NCBI GenBank assembly: GCA_019095985.1
Contig: CM032667.1
Span: forward strand, 45,209,685 to 45,273,684
Direction: 5' to 3'
From: Streblospio benedicti
Taxonomy: Eukaryota; Annelida; Polychaeta; Spionida; Spionidae
Length of the DNA: 64,000 nucleotides
In this document: piece after piece, positions 9,401-39,879 of the stretch
Layout of the letters: each line of letters opens with the position of its first letter
How positions within the stretch are numbered: the stretch's first letter is position 1
Notes under the pieces: model-generated
What the model was told of the DNA's origin: nothing
Database searches by the model: none
Seen by the model: only the letters and a program-made list of their open reading frames with translations
Program-made: the position numbers and the translations under genes

Positions 9401-12400
9401 TGTGTATTGTCCCACACTGCAGCTGGGGAAGCGTGTGTCGGCCGAGCAGTACAACTCCGTCACCATCTTCTTCAGCGACCTCTGCGGCTTCACGGCGCTC
9501 AGCGCACGCAGCACGCCCATGCAGGTCAGTGCGGGGTCATTGTGTGGTGACTCAGTGTGTGGTCAGTTTTTGTGGTCGGTGTATGCGTGTATAGTCATTG
9601 TGTGGTCATTGTGTGATGAGCGTGTGGTCAATACGGCCAGTGTGTGGTCATTGTAGTCAGTATAGTCAGTGCACACCCATGCAGATCAGTTGTGGTGTTG
9701 GAGTAGTCAGTGGAAGAGTATGGATGATGGGCCATTGTGCACATTGTGGGGTGTAGAGCTAGATTGAGACAGGATAGCAGTGCTTGAGATATGTGCATGA
9801 GCATTAGTAGCCTATAAAATGAGTACTCTACAATGTTTTTTGATAATATACAAATGTCATGCGGAAATCTAATCAAGTAGATATTGCACATATTGACAAA
9901 TAGCACCAGGGTGAAAAAAAGAACAAGTGAGCAATATGAGTATATTGTTGATGTTGTTCCAGGTGGTGGAGTTCCTCAACAAGCTGTACTACTTCTACGA
10001 CACGACCATCGAGCGCTTCGACGTGTACAAGGTGGAGACCATCGGCGACGCCTACATGGTGGCCAGCGGCGTGCCGCAGAGGAACGGTCAGTATGATACA
10101 ACACACATGGAGGAAAGGGATAAATTTTCAAAGTGATTGAACTGCAAATCGATGGGCAGGAGATTGGAAATTAGACCAGTTCTGCAGAATGATTTTTATT
10201 GGTGTAGAGTAATGATAAGTACTGGTCAATTATTTAGAGTAAGCTCACTGCGAGAGATGATTATTCATATATGCTGAGCAAGATATACATACATATAGAT
10301 AGTGTGTACGGTCTTTAAGGTTTTGTTGAATTTGAGAAAGCGTGCGATATTATTCAGAGGACATTTTAGATTCATAATGTCGTTTCTGTATGCTTTGCCA
10401 ATAATGGTTCTCAAGTGAATTTACAAGCTACATATGGGGAATGAGACAGGCATTTTCGCTTTCTGCATATCTTTTCATTTATCTGTAGAAATCCTCGGGC
10501 AAAGTATAGAAGAAGAAAAAAACAAGAATATTAAAGCAGTAAAATTGGGCAGCAGAAGTGTAAAATCGCTAATATGCGTGATGACACAATGTACATTAGA
10601 ACCTCCAATTAAGGCCACCTCCTGTAAAAGAACCATTATTCATGCTCCCAAACTTTCGAAAAAGATCAATATGAACCTGCATATAACGACCACCTCTCTA
10701 TTGATGATACCACCTGAGGTCTGTCGCACAGGTGGTCTCCATAGAGAGATTCTGCTGTATTTTCTTGCAGGGAGCCGGCACGTTGGTGAGATCAGCATGC
10801 TGGCCATGGAGCTGCTGGAAGGCATCCGGGTGTTCCGCATCCCGCACATGCCCAACGAGAACCTGCGCATGCGCATCGGACTACACACGGGTGGGTGATG
10901 ACGGCATAATGATGAGAAGCTTTATAAGGAAATGGGATGTAAGGGGAACAGTGGAGGCCTAACAGAGGGGTGTTGGAAATACAAGAAAAAATAGGGATCT
11001 TGGATTTCTTGGCCTGATAACTCACGCTGGGATATATGTTTGTAAAGTATTAGGATTTGGATACATAACTAGTTACCTCATTTCGTTTTCAACTACCAGA
11101 AATTAAATGTAGATGCGGTCATGTATTTAAAGTCACTTGTTATCGTGCTCGAGCAACTCCACATCAACACCAGGTCATCAAGCATCCTTGTCACTACCGA
11201 TTGCCTTTCTCAACTCCCGGCAAACGATAATACTGGCACAGTAGTGCACTCATCCACACTGGTCTGGCCTGTATTTGCTTGAGCGGGCTACCATTTATAA
11301 TACCCCAAGGCTGTATGGAAAATAAAACCACTGTGATATGATTTTCAGGCACCCCGCCTAAATTGTTTCAAAATGTCCCCCCCACATTAAAAATTTCTAC
11401 CCCCCATCCCCACCCCCCCACTCACACACCCACATAAGACTTTCAAGCGCCACCTTTCCCCAGTTCCCTGCTCAAAAGAAATAAAAATAAAATAACATTG
11501 AGGTTTTTCATCAGTGTACCTCCCTTTAATTGCTTTATACCCCGTGTGGGCCATTATAAACAGTAGCCCCTAACGTCTACACACCATTGGCTGGCCTGAC
11601 ATGCTGTGGGCTGACAGGTCATGGGCTGACATGTCGTGGACTGCTACCGTTACAGGTCCGGTGGTGGCTGGTGTGGTGGGCAGCAAGATGCCGCGCTACT
11701 GTCTCTTCGGCGATACCGTCCACATAGCCTCCAAGATGGAGTCCATGGGAGTCCGTAAGTAGATCACATCCACACCTGTGCTTTTAATTTCTGTGAATGG
11801 TCAGGTGGAGTTTCTTGTCTGAACAAGATAAGACGTATCATGGTTGAAGCTGAGATGTGTAAAATTGTTTTCTCAGATGTCTTAATTCAGTCATAAAGGG
11901 TTTTACGAAACAAACTATGATTTTTCCATGTCATCAGATGACATTATAACAAATCTCATATTTTGTCTTTTTGCTTTTCACTCAGACTTATACAGTTTTC
12001 ACACAATATCCGGTGAACATTGTGTTATGCTTTTCGATTGCTATTCACAAACCAGATACATAAATCTCCAAAATGAAAGTGTTGAAGATGTTATCCACTG
12101 TCTGCTCCAGCTATGAAGATCCAGATCAGTGACCACTGTAAAGAGGCTCTGGATGTGTTTGGTGGCTTCAGCACGGAGCGCAGAGAGGGCACCGTCCAAG
12201 TCAAGCCAGGCGTACGTAACCATCAAGCGTTCATTATAGGGCTGGGGTGGTATGAAAAAACTATTGGGAGGGCGTATAAAAGAATAGGGGAAGGGGGTGG
12301 GTGCTGCTGAAAAAGTCAACTTATTTCTAGGGCTGCTTGAAACTCTGATGAGACAGTATAGACAATTGGTAGGAATTTAAGAGGGCGGGGTGGCTCTGAA

Positions 12401-12743
12401 ATAGTTATAACTATTGGTTGGATCCCTTATATACAGGTATTGGTCAGGAACTATTGGTTGTAAAACCTATTGGCTCCCTGCAGTGTTATGACACTCTGTA
12501 TAGTACTACTAGTACATTTTAGCTTGTTTACCCAATTCACGGTTATTACGCCCTACACAGTAATTGAGAAGCTGATGGTAATATGAAATCAGACCTTGTA
12601 TACGCGTGGTGTTGCAGGCTGATGGCGCGCTGGAGACGTGGTTCCTGACGGGCAAGCTGTCGGTGAGCAAGACGGGCTCGCTGGTGAGCACCGACAACAG
12701 CCAGCTGCCCATGCTCAGCGCGCTCCGCTCCACGTACACATGA
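3341..12743 (+). CDS. NIT-domain membrane guanylate cyclase, 3' part of gene (14 exons)
   Basis: This is a class III nucleotidyl cyclase of the receptor guanylate cyclase type, making cGMP from GTP at a membrane. The visible product is about 530 residues: the second half of a NIT (nitrate/nitrite sensing) domain over exons 1-6, a membrane helix (exon 7), a signalling helix with [14 protein letters not shown] (exon 8), and the catalytic domain (exons 9-14). Catalytic landmarks are [11 protein letters not shown] (first metal Asp), [15 protein letters not shown] (guanine-selecting Glu, second metal Asp) and [12 protein letters not shown] (guanine-selecting Cys). The usual VNTASRMES reads VHIASKMES, so the transition-state Asn and Arg are replaced. 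Exons are 3341-3462, 4402-4455, 4827-4971, 5292-5459, 6120-6214, 7250-7366, 8130-8214, 8574-8702, 9423-9524, 9963-10086, 10771-10890, 11656-11754, 12111-12211 and 12618-12743. Phases agree except for one-base slips in exons 4 and 7. The 5' exons lie outside the window. NIT cyclases are known in invertebrates; I recall nitric-oxide-linked examples in annelid larvae. Product and domains are firm; activity is uncertain. Confidence 0.93.
4402..4455 (+). CDS. Cyclase exon 2: NIT domain
   Basis: This 54-nt, 18-codon exon sits between TTTCAG and GTAGTG, phase 0 on both sides. It reads [18 protein letters not shown], the short linking helix of NIT with the EYYT..N pattern. Confidence 0.8.
4827..4971 (+). 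CDS. Cyclase exon 3: NIT domain
   Basis: The acceptor is CCACAG and the donor GCAG|GTGGGT; entry phase 0, exit phase 1. It encodes [20 protein letters not shown] and then [20 protein letters not shown], the central NIT helices (LLRA.E..GRA). The exon end and donor are repeated in the intron that follows (see findings). Confidence 0.88.
5292..5459 (+). CDS. Cyclase exon 4: NIT domain, with an internal frame slip
   Basis: After TGGTCAG the phase-1 frame reads [20 protein letters not shown] and HLAW. Beyond about 5362 the NIT-like reading ([11 protein letters not shown], later QRDY) lies in a different frame, which is the one that joins exon 5 correctly. The exon length is one base short of what the phases need, and the slip falls among G runs (about 5360-5382). 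The donor is ACAG|GTATAC at 5460; an alternative near-copy of the exon end with its own donor lies at 5664-5686. Confidence 0.7.
5466..5635. mobile_element. Pogo/Tigger-like MITE, family A, inside the cyclase gene
   Basis: The element starts TACAGTAGAAACTCTC and ends GGAGGTTTTACTGTA, with GTGGTCTCAATAGAGA blocks inside. TA at the ends and CAG(T)AGAACCTC-type termini fit a pogo/Tigger-derived non-autonomous family. It sits between two near-copies of the end of cyclase exon 4. Confidence 0.75.
5722..5902. mobile_element. Second pogo/Tigger-like MITE, family B
   Basis: The left end GCAGTAGGAACTCATTAT and right end AGCAAGGTTCTACTGTA are inverted partners about 180 bp apart, with an AT-rich core. 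It lies in the intron after cyclase exon 4, about 90 bp beyond the family A copy. Confidence 0.6.
6120..6214 (+). CDS. Cyclase exon 5: end of NIT core
   Basis: The exon lies between GTTACAG and GTCCGT; entry phase 2, exit phase 1. It reads [19 protein letters not shown] (first Ser codon split across the junction) and then a Pro/Thr-rich stretch ending EIPQ, a probable helix followed by a flexible loop. Confidence 0.82.
7142..7241. other. Assembly gap of 100 N
   Basis: A run of N inside the cyclase gene, immediately before exon 6. The preceding 380 bases (about 6760-7141) show doubled and stretched homopolymers typical of the poor end of a sequencing read, so that part should not be trusted. 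Confidence 0.97.
7250..7366 (+). CDS. Cyclase exon 6: pre-membrane helix
   Basis: The exon begins eight bases after the assembly gap, behind CCTTCAG, and ends at GCGG|GTAGGG; phase 1 to phase 1. It encodes [20 protein letters not shown] and [14 protein letters not shown], the last NIT helix leading to the membrane. Confidence 0.83.
8130..8214 (+). CDS. Cyclase exon 7: membrane helix, one base short
   Basis: After TGTGTCAG the phase-1 frame reads [12 protein letters not shown]; the helix then continues as [13 protein letters not shown] in the next frame, ending at AAC|GTTAGT. The slip coincides with the GGG at 8174-8176. The exon is 85 nt where the phases of its neighbours need 86, so a lost or uncalled G is the simplest reading. 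The hydrophobic run matches the single membrane helix of receptor cyclases. Confidence 0.75.
8574..8702 (+). CDS. Cyclase exon 8: signalling helix
   Basis: The acceptor is TTCTCCAG and the donor AAG|GTGATC; 43 codons, phase 0 both ends. It contains [17 protein letters not shown] and [17 protein letters not shown], the dimerising coiled helix and LLYQMLP motif that couple sensor to catalytic domain in guanylate cyclases. Confidence 0.93.
9423..9524 (+). CDS. Cyclase exon 9: start of catalytic domain
   Basis: The acceptor is CACTGCAG and the donor ATGCAG|GTCAGT; 34 codons, phase 0. It encodes [20 protein letters not shown] followed by SARSTPMQ, holding the first metal-binding Asp. A decayed copy of its end lies about 160 bp downstream. 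Confidence 0.95.
9963..10086 (+). CDS. Cyclase exon 10: catalytic domain with ETIGDAYM
   Basis: The acceptor is TTCCAG and the donor AACG|GTCAGT; phase 0 to phase 1. It reads [20 protein letters not shown] and [20 protein letters not shown], with the guanine-selecting Glu and the second metal Asp intact. Confidence 0.96.
10592..10759. mobile_element. Family A MITE abutting cyclase exon 11
   Basis: It begins TACATTAGAACCTCCAATTA and ends GAGAGATTCTGCTGTA, with GACCACCTCTCTATTGAT inside. Its end lies 11 bp before the exon acceptor AG, so the element is part of the branch-point and pyrimidine region. Confidence 0.75.
10771..10890 (+). CDS. Cyclase exon 11: catalytic domain
   Basis: The acceptor TTCTTGCAG lies 11 bp after the end of a MITE (10592-10759); the donor is ACGG|GTGGGT; phase 1 to phase 1. 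It encodes [19 protein letters not shown] and [13 protein letters not shown], both standard for the family. Confidence 0.94.
11656..11754 (+). CDS. Cyclase exon 12: catalytic signature with altered residues
   Basis: The acceptor is GTTACAG and the donor GTCC|GTAAGT; phase 1 to phase 1. It reads [20 protein letters not shown] then [13 protein letters not shown]. The guanine-selecting Cys is kept. The near-universal Asn (CAC at 11721-11723 here) and Arg (AAG at 11733-11735 here) of the signature are His and Lys. Three copies of a 16-bp CTGACATG-type repeat end about 15 bp before the exon. Confidence 0.94.
12111..12211 (+). CDS. Cyclase exon 13: catalytic domain, late part
   Basis: The acceptor is TGCTCCAG and the donor AGGC|GTACGT; phase 1 to phase 0. 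It encodes [19 protein letters not shown] and [10 protein letters not shown], corresponding to the KIHVS...L..G.....RG.v.vKGkG region. Confidence 0.92.
12618..12743 (+). CDS. Cyclase exon 14: C terminus and stop
   Basis: After GTTGCAG, 41 codons run to TGA at 12741-12743. [15 protein letters not shown] is the usual end of the catalytic domain (TYWL-like), followed by a short tail ending LRSTYT. Confidence 0.93.
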   Translation, partial: ADGALETWFLTGKLSVSKTGSLVSTDNSQLPMLSALRSTYT

Positions 12744-12769
12744 GCGGCGGGGGCGGCGGGCAGATAGCT

Positions 12770-13190
12770 GGCTTTTTGTGGCTCTTTTTCTTCACACAAG
12801 TGGTGTAAACTGTGTAAAGTTGTCTTGATGATGTAGTCTCTGCACAAGCATGGACTCTGAACAACCAGGCTTTTGATGATGACTTGTCTTTTTTCACCTA
12901 TGGCCACTAGAACAAGTGGCGTAAAAAGGTGTTAAGTTGTTTGGATGCTGCTGTCTCTACACAAGCATGAACTCTGAACAACTAGCTTGAGCTCTTAGAC
13001 ACCGGACTTTTGACGATGATCTGGCCTTTTTGGTTCTTTTTCATATAGAACCACTAACATATGAAGAAGGTGTTAAGTGGTGGAGTCACTTGTTTTGATG
13101 ATGCTGTCTTTGAGGGATCTACACGAGACGCTTAAGTTGTAAACAACAAGCTTGAGTTGTTAGACGATAGGCGTTTGACGATGGTGTGTC
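12770..13190 (+). repeat. Threefold tandem repeat in the cyclase 3' UTR
   Basis: Three diverged units of about 130-160 bp follow the stop codon. Each carries TTTTTGG(C/T)TCTTTTTC-like sequence, a GTGTTAAGTTGT-like block, CTCTGAACAAC or GTAAACAAC, and TTTTGATGATGA or TTTGACGATG. The unit is not coding. Its purpose is unknown; a repeated RNA-binding or microRNA target site is possible. Confidence 0.65.
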
Positions 13191-13668
13191 ATCTGTGTAG
13201 TATCAAGAGGAGGATGTCCAGGAATTTAGCATTTCATATGATTGCAGTAACACGCTTAATGAAATTCATGGATATATGTAACTTACCCCATTGCCGCACA
13301 CATGTGTCACTAAAGGGTGTCATTGCACTCACAGAGCGAATTCTTGTTCATAGACTATTAGCACTGTCAAGCATTGTAAATATTTCTTTTTATAGGGTAT
13401 TAGTTATAGGGTAGTATACATGTAGTAGAATACAATATATATTTGGTCAAAAAGTGTGAACTACAGTTGTAGTTAACATCCACATGTAACAGCACTTTAC
13501 TATATTTACATATTTTGCTGTGAATATTTGCCATTTTGTAAATGTTCTATATTTGTAAATGCTTGTTATATATTTTTTCTGCGTGCACACTTTTGGATCA
13601 TTACCACGTGACCATGTATTTTGTACTTACAAATTTATTCATAAATGTTAAAGAGGATCAGTCAATGA

Positions 13669-13721
13669 AATAAATCATTGTGTACGATTGTTGTGTACAG
13701 TGGAAACGATTTCAAAATAAA
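13669..13721 (+). terminator. Likely polyadenylation signals of the cyclase gene
   Basis: AATAAA occurs at 13669-13674 and again at 13716-13721, about 0.95 kb after the stop, within AT- and GT-rich sequence. They are the first good hexamers after the tandem-repeat 3' UTR on the plus strand. Confidence 0.5.
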
Positions 13722-16700
13722 TGTATCACCAAACAGTCTGCATATTCAATTTCCATTATAATCATCATTTTTGTCGTCTTAGGGAGCCACCCTTCGAACA
13801 TCTGAGAGGGGTAGGTAGTATTTTTAAATACATATTTTACTTCTGAAACTTTAAAAAATAGATATTTTACTGCTAATGAAATAGAATAAAGTTGCGATGT
13901 AAAACACAAATAAATAATATTTGTACCACAAAATTGAAAATAAATGTTTTAGCCAAAGTCAAACAACTTGCACCCCTCTAATGGTAACTTCTTTACGGGC
14001 GTCGCATCTTGCGATCATATATTTCATGACTTCAAAAGTAGTTGTCGAAAATTATGTTTAAAGACGCCTGTTGAAAGAGCCCTTTAAGACGTTTACAAAC
14101 TAGAAGAAACAAGGAAATTTTGTTCATGCAACCACTCAGTTATAAGAAGCATCACACCACTTCTTTTTGACCAATCGACGCTCTTTGTCGGACAAGTTGT
14201 ATTGCAGTAAAAGTGGGCGGCGTCCCAATTGAGCCATGACCATATTTGGACGGTGTGATATGCGATATACTGCCACTGCAGCCCATTCATAAATACACCC
14301 TGAAGTGTGAGGAAAATATATTATCAGATAGGAAGTTCATACATATTTATGATATTATGCAAATATAAAAATATTAAAATGGTATAAGTAATGGCAGAGT
14401 GTTTTCTATTCCTTGCAATGTATTTGGAATGCACAATTATTTTAATGTAATGAAAATCGTTCTTTATTCACATGTAGAATTGATTTCATCTCAATATTTG
14501 CAACCGATCACATCTAACACGTGTACATGAAGTAGGAACAAGCTCCTGGTTTCAGAATAGTATAATTTCAAAAAAAAAAAACAAATACATTAGTTCACAC
14601 TGTTTTGGCTGCTTATTCTAAAGAAGAGAAATGTTGAACCATATTGATGGTCACTTAAAATTAAGAACAATGCTCTCAAAAATGTCATAATGCAAACAGC
14701 TTTGTCACTCACAATAATTTTTTTTTGCATATCTGCACAGTCGTCGTCACAGTCGCAGCAATTGCTCAATTTTATTTTACACTTGCGTGTTTTCATGTGG
14801 CACCAGAAATATTTGAGAGTTAAAGTTCATTAAGTCGCAAGACCTAAGTATACATCAGATCGGACTATCCGCTATGGCGTTTGGATTTCTATTGATTGAT
14901 TAACAAAAGTGAGCACACCGCCCCTTCCCCCATCCCCCACCTTCACCCACCTGAGTAATTCTAACTATTATTAATTTTGATGCCAAATGTTAGCTTAAAT
15001 ATTCAAGCTCTATTGCACATTTATAAAAAAAACAACAACATATTATTCAAAGCACCTACACATCAAAAATCATAATAATAAGGTATGAAAGTGTTTATTT
15101 TTATTTGATGTTTAATGATTTCCATTGAAAAAATCAAAGTATCTAAATGAAGGAAAAATGAACCATGTTACAATGTTATTTAACAGTTGTGAGGCAATAT
15201 GTGACGCACCCTTTAGAGTTGCTTTTTTCATTGAAATATATACACCTTGCAACAATTTAATTCGTGTACTTTCAAATATGCCTTTTTTCAATTCTTCAGC
15301 TTTTCTTTCAAATATCTGAGCAAGCGCTTTAAGAAAACATATAATAACATAATATAGGTCTAGATTCAATGTAGGAAGCCATCTATTGAAGAGAAATATT
15401 AAGGGTTATAGGGTTGAGAATATGAATCATCATCTTGAACGTGGACCATATACCAACAAATGTGGATATTATCTAACATGATTACTGTTTTAGACATCGA
15501 AGCTGTGTCATGAATTGCATTGAAAATCGCTGATGGCCATGCTGCACAACATGGAATATACATGCAGATCCTAATTAAAGTTACTTAGTACGTATTTGAG
15601 TTGCTTTGAAAATTTTAAAGGTGACTGATAAGCCCGGAAGAGCTGGATATCCCCTAAATAGTATTGACAGGAATGAAGTTGAAACTGCACGGCCCAAAAA
15701 GAACAAAGAACAGAACTATCATGAAGTTGAAAATGTTGAAAGAACAAAATACAGCAGCCAAAAGGTTGAGAGTAAATATATTTTATTCATAATGTACTCA
15801 ATGGACGTGCACACGGTGGACATAAACCGAATATCATACACTTGACTATCTTTATAATCATTCAACATACATTTGTACTACAACTGGTATTAAAGTGCCA
15901 TTAACATGTCCAAACCAAAGAAGTAGACCTACTTATCCAAATATCAGATGATACAAACAATGATTTAAAACATCATAAGCATTCCAATAGACAATGGGCA
16001 GGTGAACACTTCATGTAACTCTACTGTTAATTGAGAAGCCAATATAAAAGCAACATTTTAAACTATCATTTTGGATGATACAATCCCGTCACTCACTCAC
16101 GACATTATGGTTATCAGTGTATAAAATAAACGTGATCTCTATATATAGTAGCAGCTCTACCAAAATAGTGAATATGCACATAGTATAAATGGAACACTTG
16201 TTTATAGATTCGGATGCTAAAATATCACAATCTCACACATGTCATATATCCACTGTTCATACAATAGCAGTAAACGCTATAACAAATACAATACTGTTCT
16301 GCTGTCACGCTTGGAGGTGATGACCTCTCAGTAAGCAGTCTTCAGACCCTAATACGCCTCCATGGTTCGGTGGCCAGGTAAGGAAAAGCTACACTTCACT
16401 AAACCTACAAACATTAATGCACATTTTCCAGGATTTTGTTGGATTCTGCCATTGACAACCTGTGAACATATATAACTGTTGGAAATATTCCTCTAAAATA
16501 TGAGTAGTCTTACTTTCATCTGTAGTGAATTATGATGCTTATATAAGCCACAAACCATGTAATATATTATTCATGCACTAACACCATGGTATCATCGTAC
16601 TCCACACCTGCCGTATTGCCACGTGGGGCGGTAATCATTGTTGTTGCTATGTTTTACAAGCATCTTATTTCAAACAACATGGTTTACAAACTCCCATTAG

Positions 16701-16773
16701 GCAAACACCTGAACAAAACAGTTATTTTCAAAGATAAAGCAAGAATATCCTCAGTCAGATCCAGGGTTTGCAA

Positions 16774-16927
16774 TGGCAGATCCAGGTTTTTGGAAAAAGA
16801 GGGGGGGGGTACTTGAGTGATTTCATTGGTTGAAAATGAAGTATTTTGGTGGGAGAAGGGGGGGGGGGCTGCGCCATGAAATGCCTTTGGAGCACTCCCT
16901 CTCTTTGTAAAAACCTGGATCTGCCAC
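16774..16927. mobile_element. MITE with TGGCAGATCCAGG termini
   Basis: The left end TGGCAGATCCAGGTTTTTGG is matched by an inverted right end AAAAACCTGGATCTGCCA about 154 bp away. Inside are two G runs and the block AAGTATTTTGGTGGG. Related pieces occur near 3511-3650, 6241-6300, 35820-35870 and 51776-51880. No transposase is present, so this is a non-autonomous DNA transposon family. Confidence 0.75.
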
Positions 16928-17229
16928 TGATATCGGATGACTTGCCTATGAACCTTTTACAAAACACCGCCTATTCCACTCCTTACTCCACACTGTACTC
17001 ACAGCCCTAATACAATGAACGGTCATATAAGGCAGATGTTCTGATATGGAAACTTAATAATTTTGCAAAAGGCTTGTTTTCCATTTAAACTCTTGCCTAA
17101 CCCATAATATGAACATAGGTAATCTGAAATATGCATTTCAACAAAGATATGCTCAAACCAAATTCACAACTAAAGTGTAACCAAACACCCGACCACTCGA
17201 TAAAAAGGATGTACGTTTCAAGTAGATAA

Positions 17230-17560
17230 TCATAGTGTACGCGCCCCGCCCCGGCGTGTCGCCACCACCATCAGAATCCATCAGTCTCCCGCCATAACCC
17301 CCCCCCCGCGCCGTGATTTGTGCGTGCCTTCCTGACAACAACGCCACCCGGGGGAAAACGCCCGTATTTTATGTGCCACTAAATCTGCATCTTGAGCTCA
17401 TTTGCCTCTAAAGCTTCTCAGAGAATGAGTCGCGCAGACTCAGCTGTGAGTTCAAAGCGTGGTAGCGATAGCCTCACGTAGTCTGTCGCTTCCGGAAGTT
17501 AGGAACAAAACAACATCAGCAAACGGACTTCCGCCTGGCGCGGCTATTGTGAATTATTAT
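17230..17560. promoter_or_regulatory. GC-rich island with ETS sites, promoter candidate
   Basis: A CpG-dense block in AT-rich surroundings contains a palindromic ETS-type site CTTCCGGAAG at 17489-17498 and a second CTTCCGC at about 17527, plus GGCGCGGC-like sequence. No downstream exon can be supported, so it could be the start of a non-coding transcript, an enhancer, or a promoter of an unseen gene. This is an inference from composition and motifs only. Confidence 0.35.
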
Positions 17561-18447
17561 TACAATGGGAACAGTTTTAAAACTCGAATAGCAGACGGTA
17601 GTCAACAGAAAACGGTAAGAAAACGTCATACATTCGTGTATTGGCCTATATCTAGTAAATTAGCCATTTAGGGAGGGGTGGTGACTCATTATCATGTCAC
17701 GGGAAATAAAACACATTCTCGTGTCTTTACACCTTAATCACTTCGCACCCTATATCTTTGCAAACTGTTGGGAAATATACTGAAGCACTAGTCATTTTTC
17801 ACGCTCAACACCTCGACACTACATACTGGATACGACTTCCTTACAAAGAAATAGTATCTGGTTGACACAGGATAAATTACAATACACCGTTGGCTTACTA
17901 CAGAAAACAGAATCACTAATCACTATTCAGCAGTGCAATCATTAAAGGTGTCTAGGCTAAAAGATATGGATATGTCTGCCATTCATTTGTTCTCTGCCCA
18001 CATTGTATCTAGTTATGTCGCTCACTACCTAAGCATTGTAAGGTGTATAATGCAGTACTGCGACATCATAGTTTGTTTACAGGTGCCTCATGAGCCTATC
18101 ATCCTGTAGAAGCCCAAGTATGTATTCTTCAGTTAACATATTGTGAGTCTTGTCATTTTGAAACCCACATCTACTGTGGGCTTCATCCATTTTACCTGAT
18201 AGAGACGCATCCCACGCTGAGAGCCATCCCAGCTCTCCCGAGAACCTCGATGTCTGACATTTTCACTACCCAAAACTGCTGCCTTGGAGGCTCCTGTTTT
18301 CCCTCTCCAATTTACGCAGAAATTGCGATCAGGTTTCTTTCATTAGACACACAGTGAGTGTATACCCTCCACTCTCCTCGATTTGCGGAGGCCGAGCTAT
18401 AGTTTCCTTTGTTCATCATACTGAGTTGCCTATTACCTCCCCCACTC

Positions 18448-18453
18448 TTTATT
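18448..18453 (-). terminator. Possible polyadenylation signal of the lectin/CUB gene
   Basis: TTTATT on the plus strand reads AATAAA on the minus strand, 33-38 bp after the stop codon. It is very close to the stop, so the true site could be further downstream. Confidence 0.3.
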
Positions 18454-18485
18454 TTACGTAAAGCTACCTACATCCACCACTGTGT

Positions 18486-38984
<20,499 letters not shown>

Positions 38985-39879
38985 CCTTGTAGTACAGTGG
39001 TATCCACTCTTTAGTAATAGTAGTTTTTTTTTAGAAAAGTAGCATACTGTTAGACTTTAGCAATAGATGTAATAGATGTATCAGTTTTTTAAAGCTTTGT
39101 ATCTGAAGTAGCATTTTGGTACCTTAGTATCCTGATGGACTTTAGTAATAGGTGTATCCTTGTTGTATGGCTCCCAAGTAGATTTGCTTAATCAAATAAG
39201 TGTGCAAATGGACCTTATTAAAAATGTATCCCTGTTAAATATGACATAAGTAGTTTTGAGTACAGTACGTTAGTAATAGATTATCCTGTCATATGTGCGC
39301 AAAGTAGCTGGCATTCTCAGATTCTGCTAAATATCCAAATTAAACACAGTCCTTTGTGGCACATTGCACTAGTTTGTTAGACGTGTCGTTTGTTCAGCCC
39401 TTAAAGTACACGGCACCATATCACGTGTATATCCAGCCCTTCAACAACGTGTAAATTGAATAAGCCAAAACACAGGAGAATGGCATTTGTTGAGGTTCTC
39501 ATTAGGAACACACACACTAAACACTACATATATTCACCCAGTTCTATTTCATCCCTATTACATTCTTCTATTACGAGTACGTTTTTCCATTTGAAGTACT
39601 AATCATGTTTTAACAGTCACCAATAACATTATTAGGCTATTGTGCATATTTGTTAGTGATTCATTCACACATAAAAACAGGTTCTACCCTCAAACTAAGT
39701 CCTAGTGTTCGTATAAGGCCATCCTTTGCATATCCTTTTCTATATTCCTGCCAAGCCCCAGGTATCCATTAACATGAGATCTGATGTATACCCCACTAAC
39801 TGCTTTTCTCCACATGCCTCCCTTCACCTATCCACCGCTATTCCTGCCATTCCCTCAGAAGCCACAAACAAACACTGCC

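Larger units (their letters stand above)
13722..18447. other. Intergenic region between convergent genes
   Basis: No exon with credible codon use and splice sites was found. The stretch is AT-rich up to about 17.2 kb, with a poly-A run at 14570-14582, one inverted-repeat MITE (16774-16927), and a GC-rich island at 17.2-17.6 kb listed separately. Open frames here are short and unlike the GC3-rich exons of the neighbouring genes. Confidence 0.6.

Noticed and set aside
10434-10898. 154-codon frame running into cyclase exon 11
   Set aside because: Only its last part is the exon. The upstream part crosses intron and a MITE and lacks family similarity.
17459-17671. 70-codon plus-strand frame at the GC-rich island
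   Set aside because: It overlaps an ETS-rich promoter-like block and shows no protein similarity that I can see.
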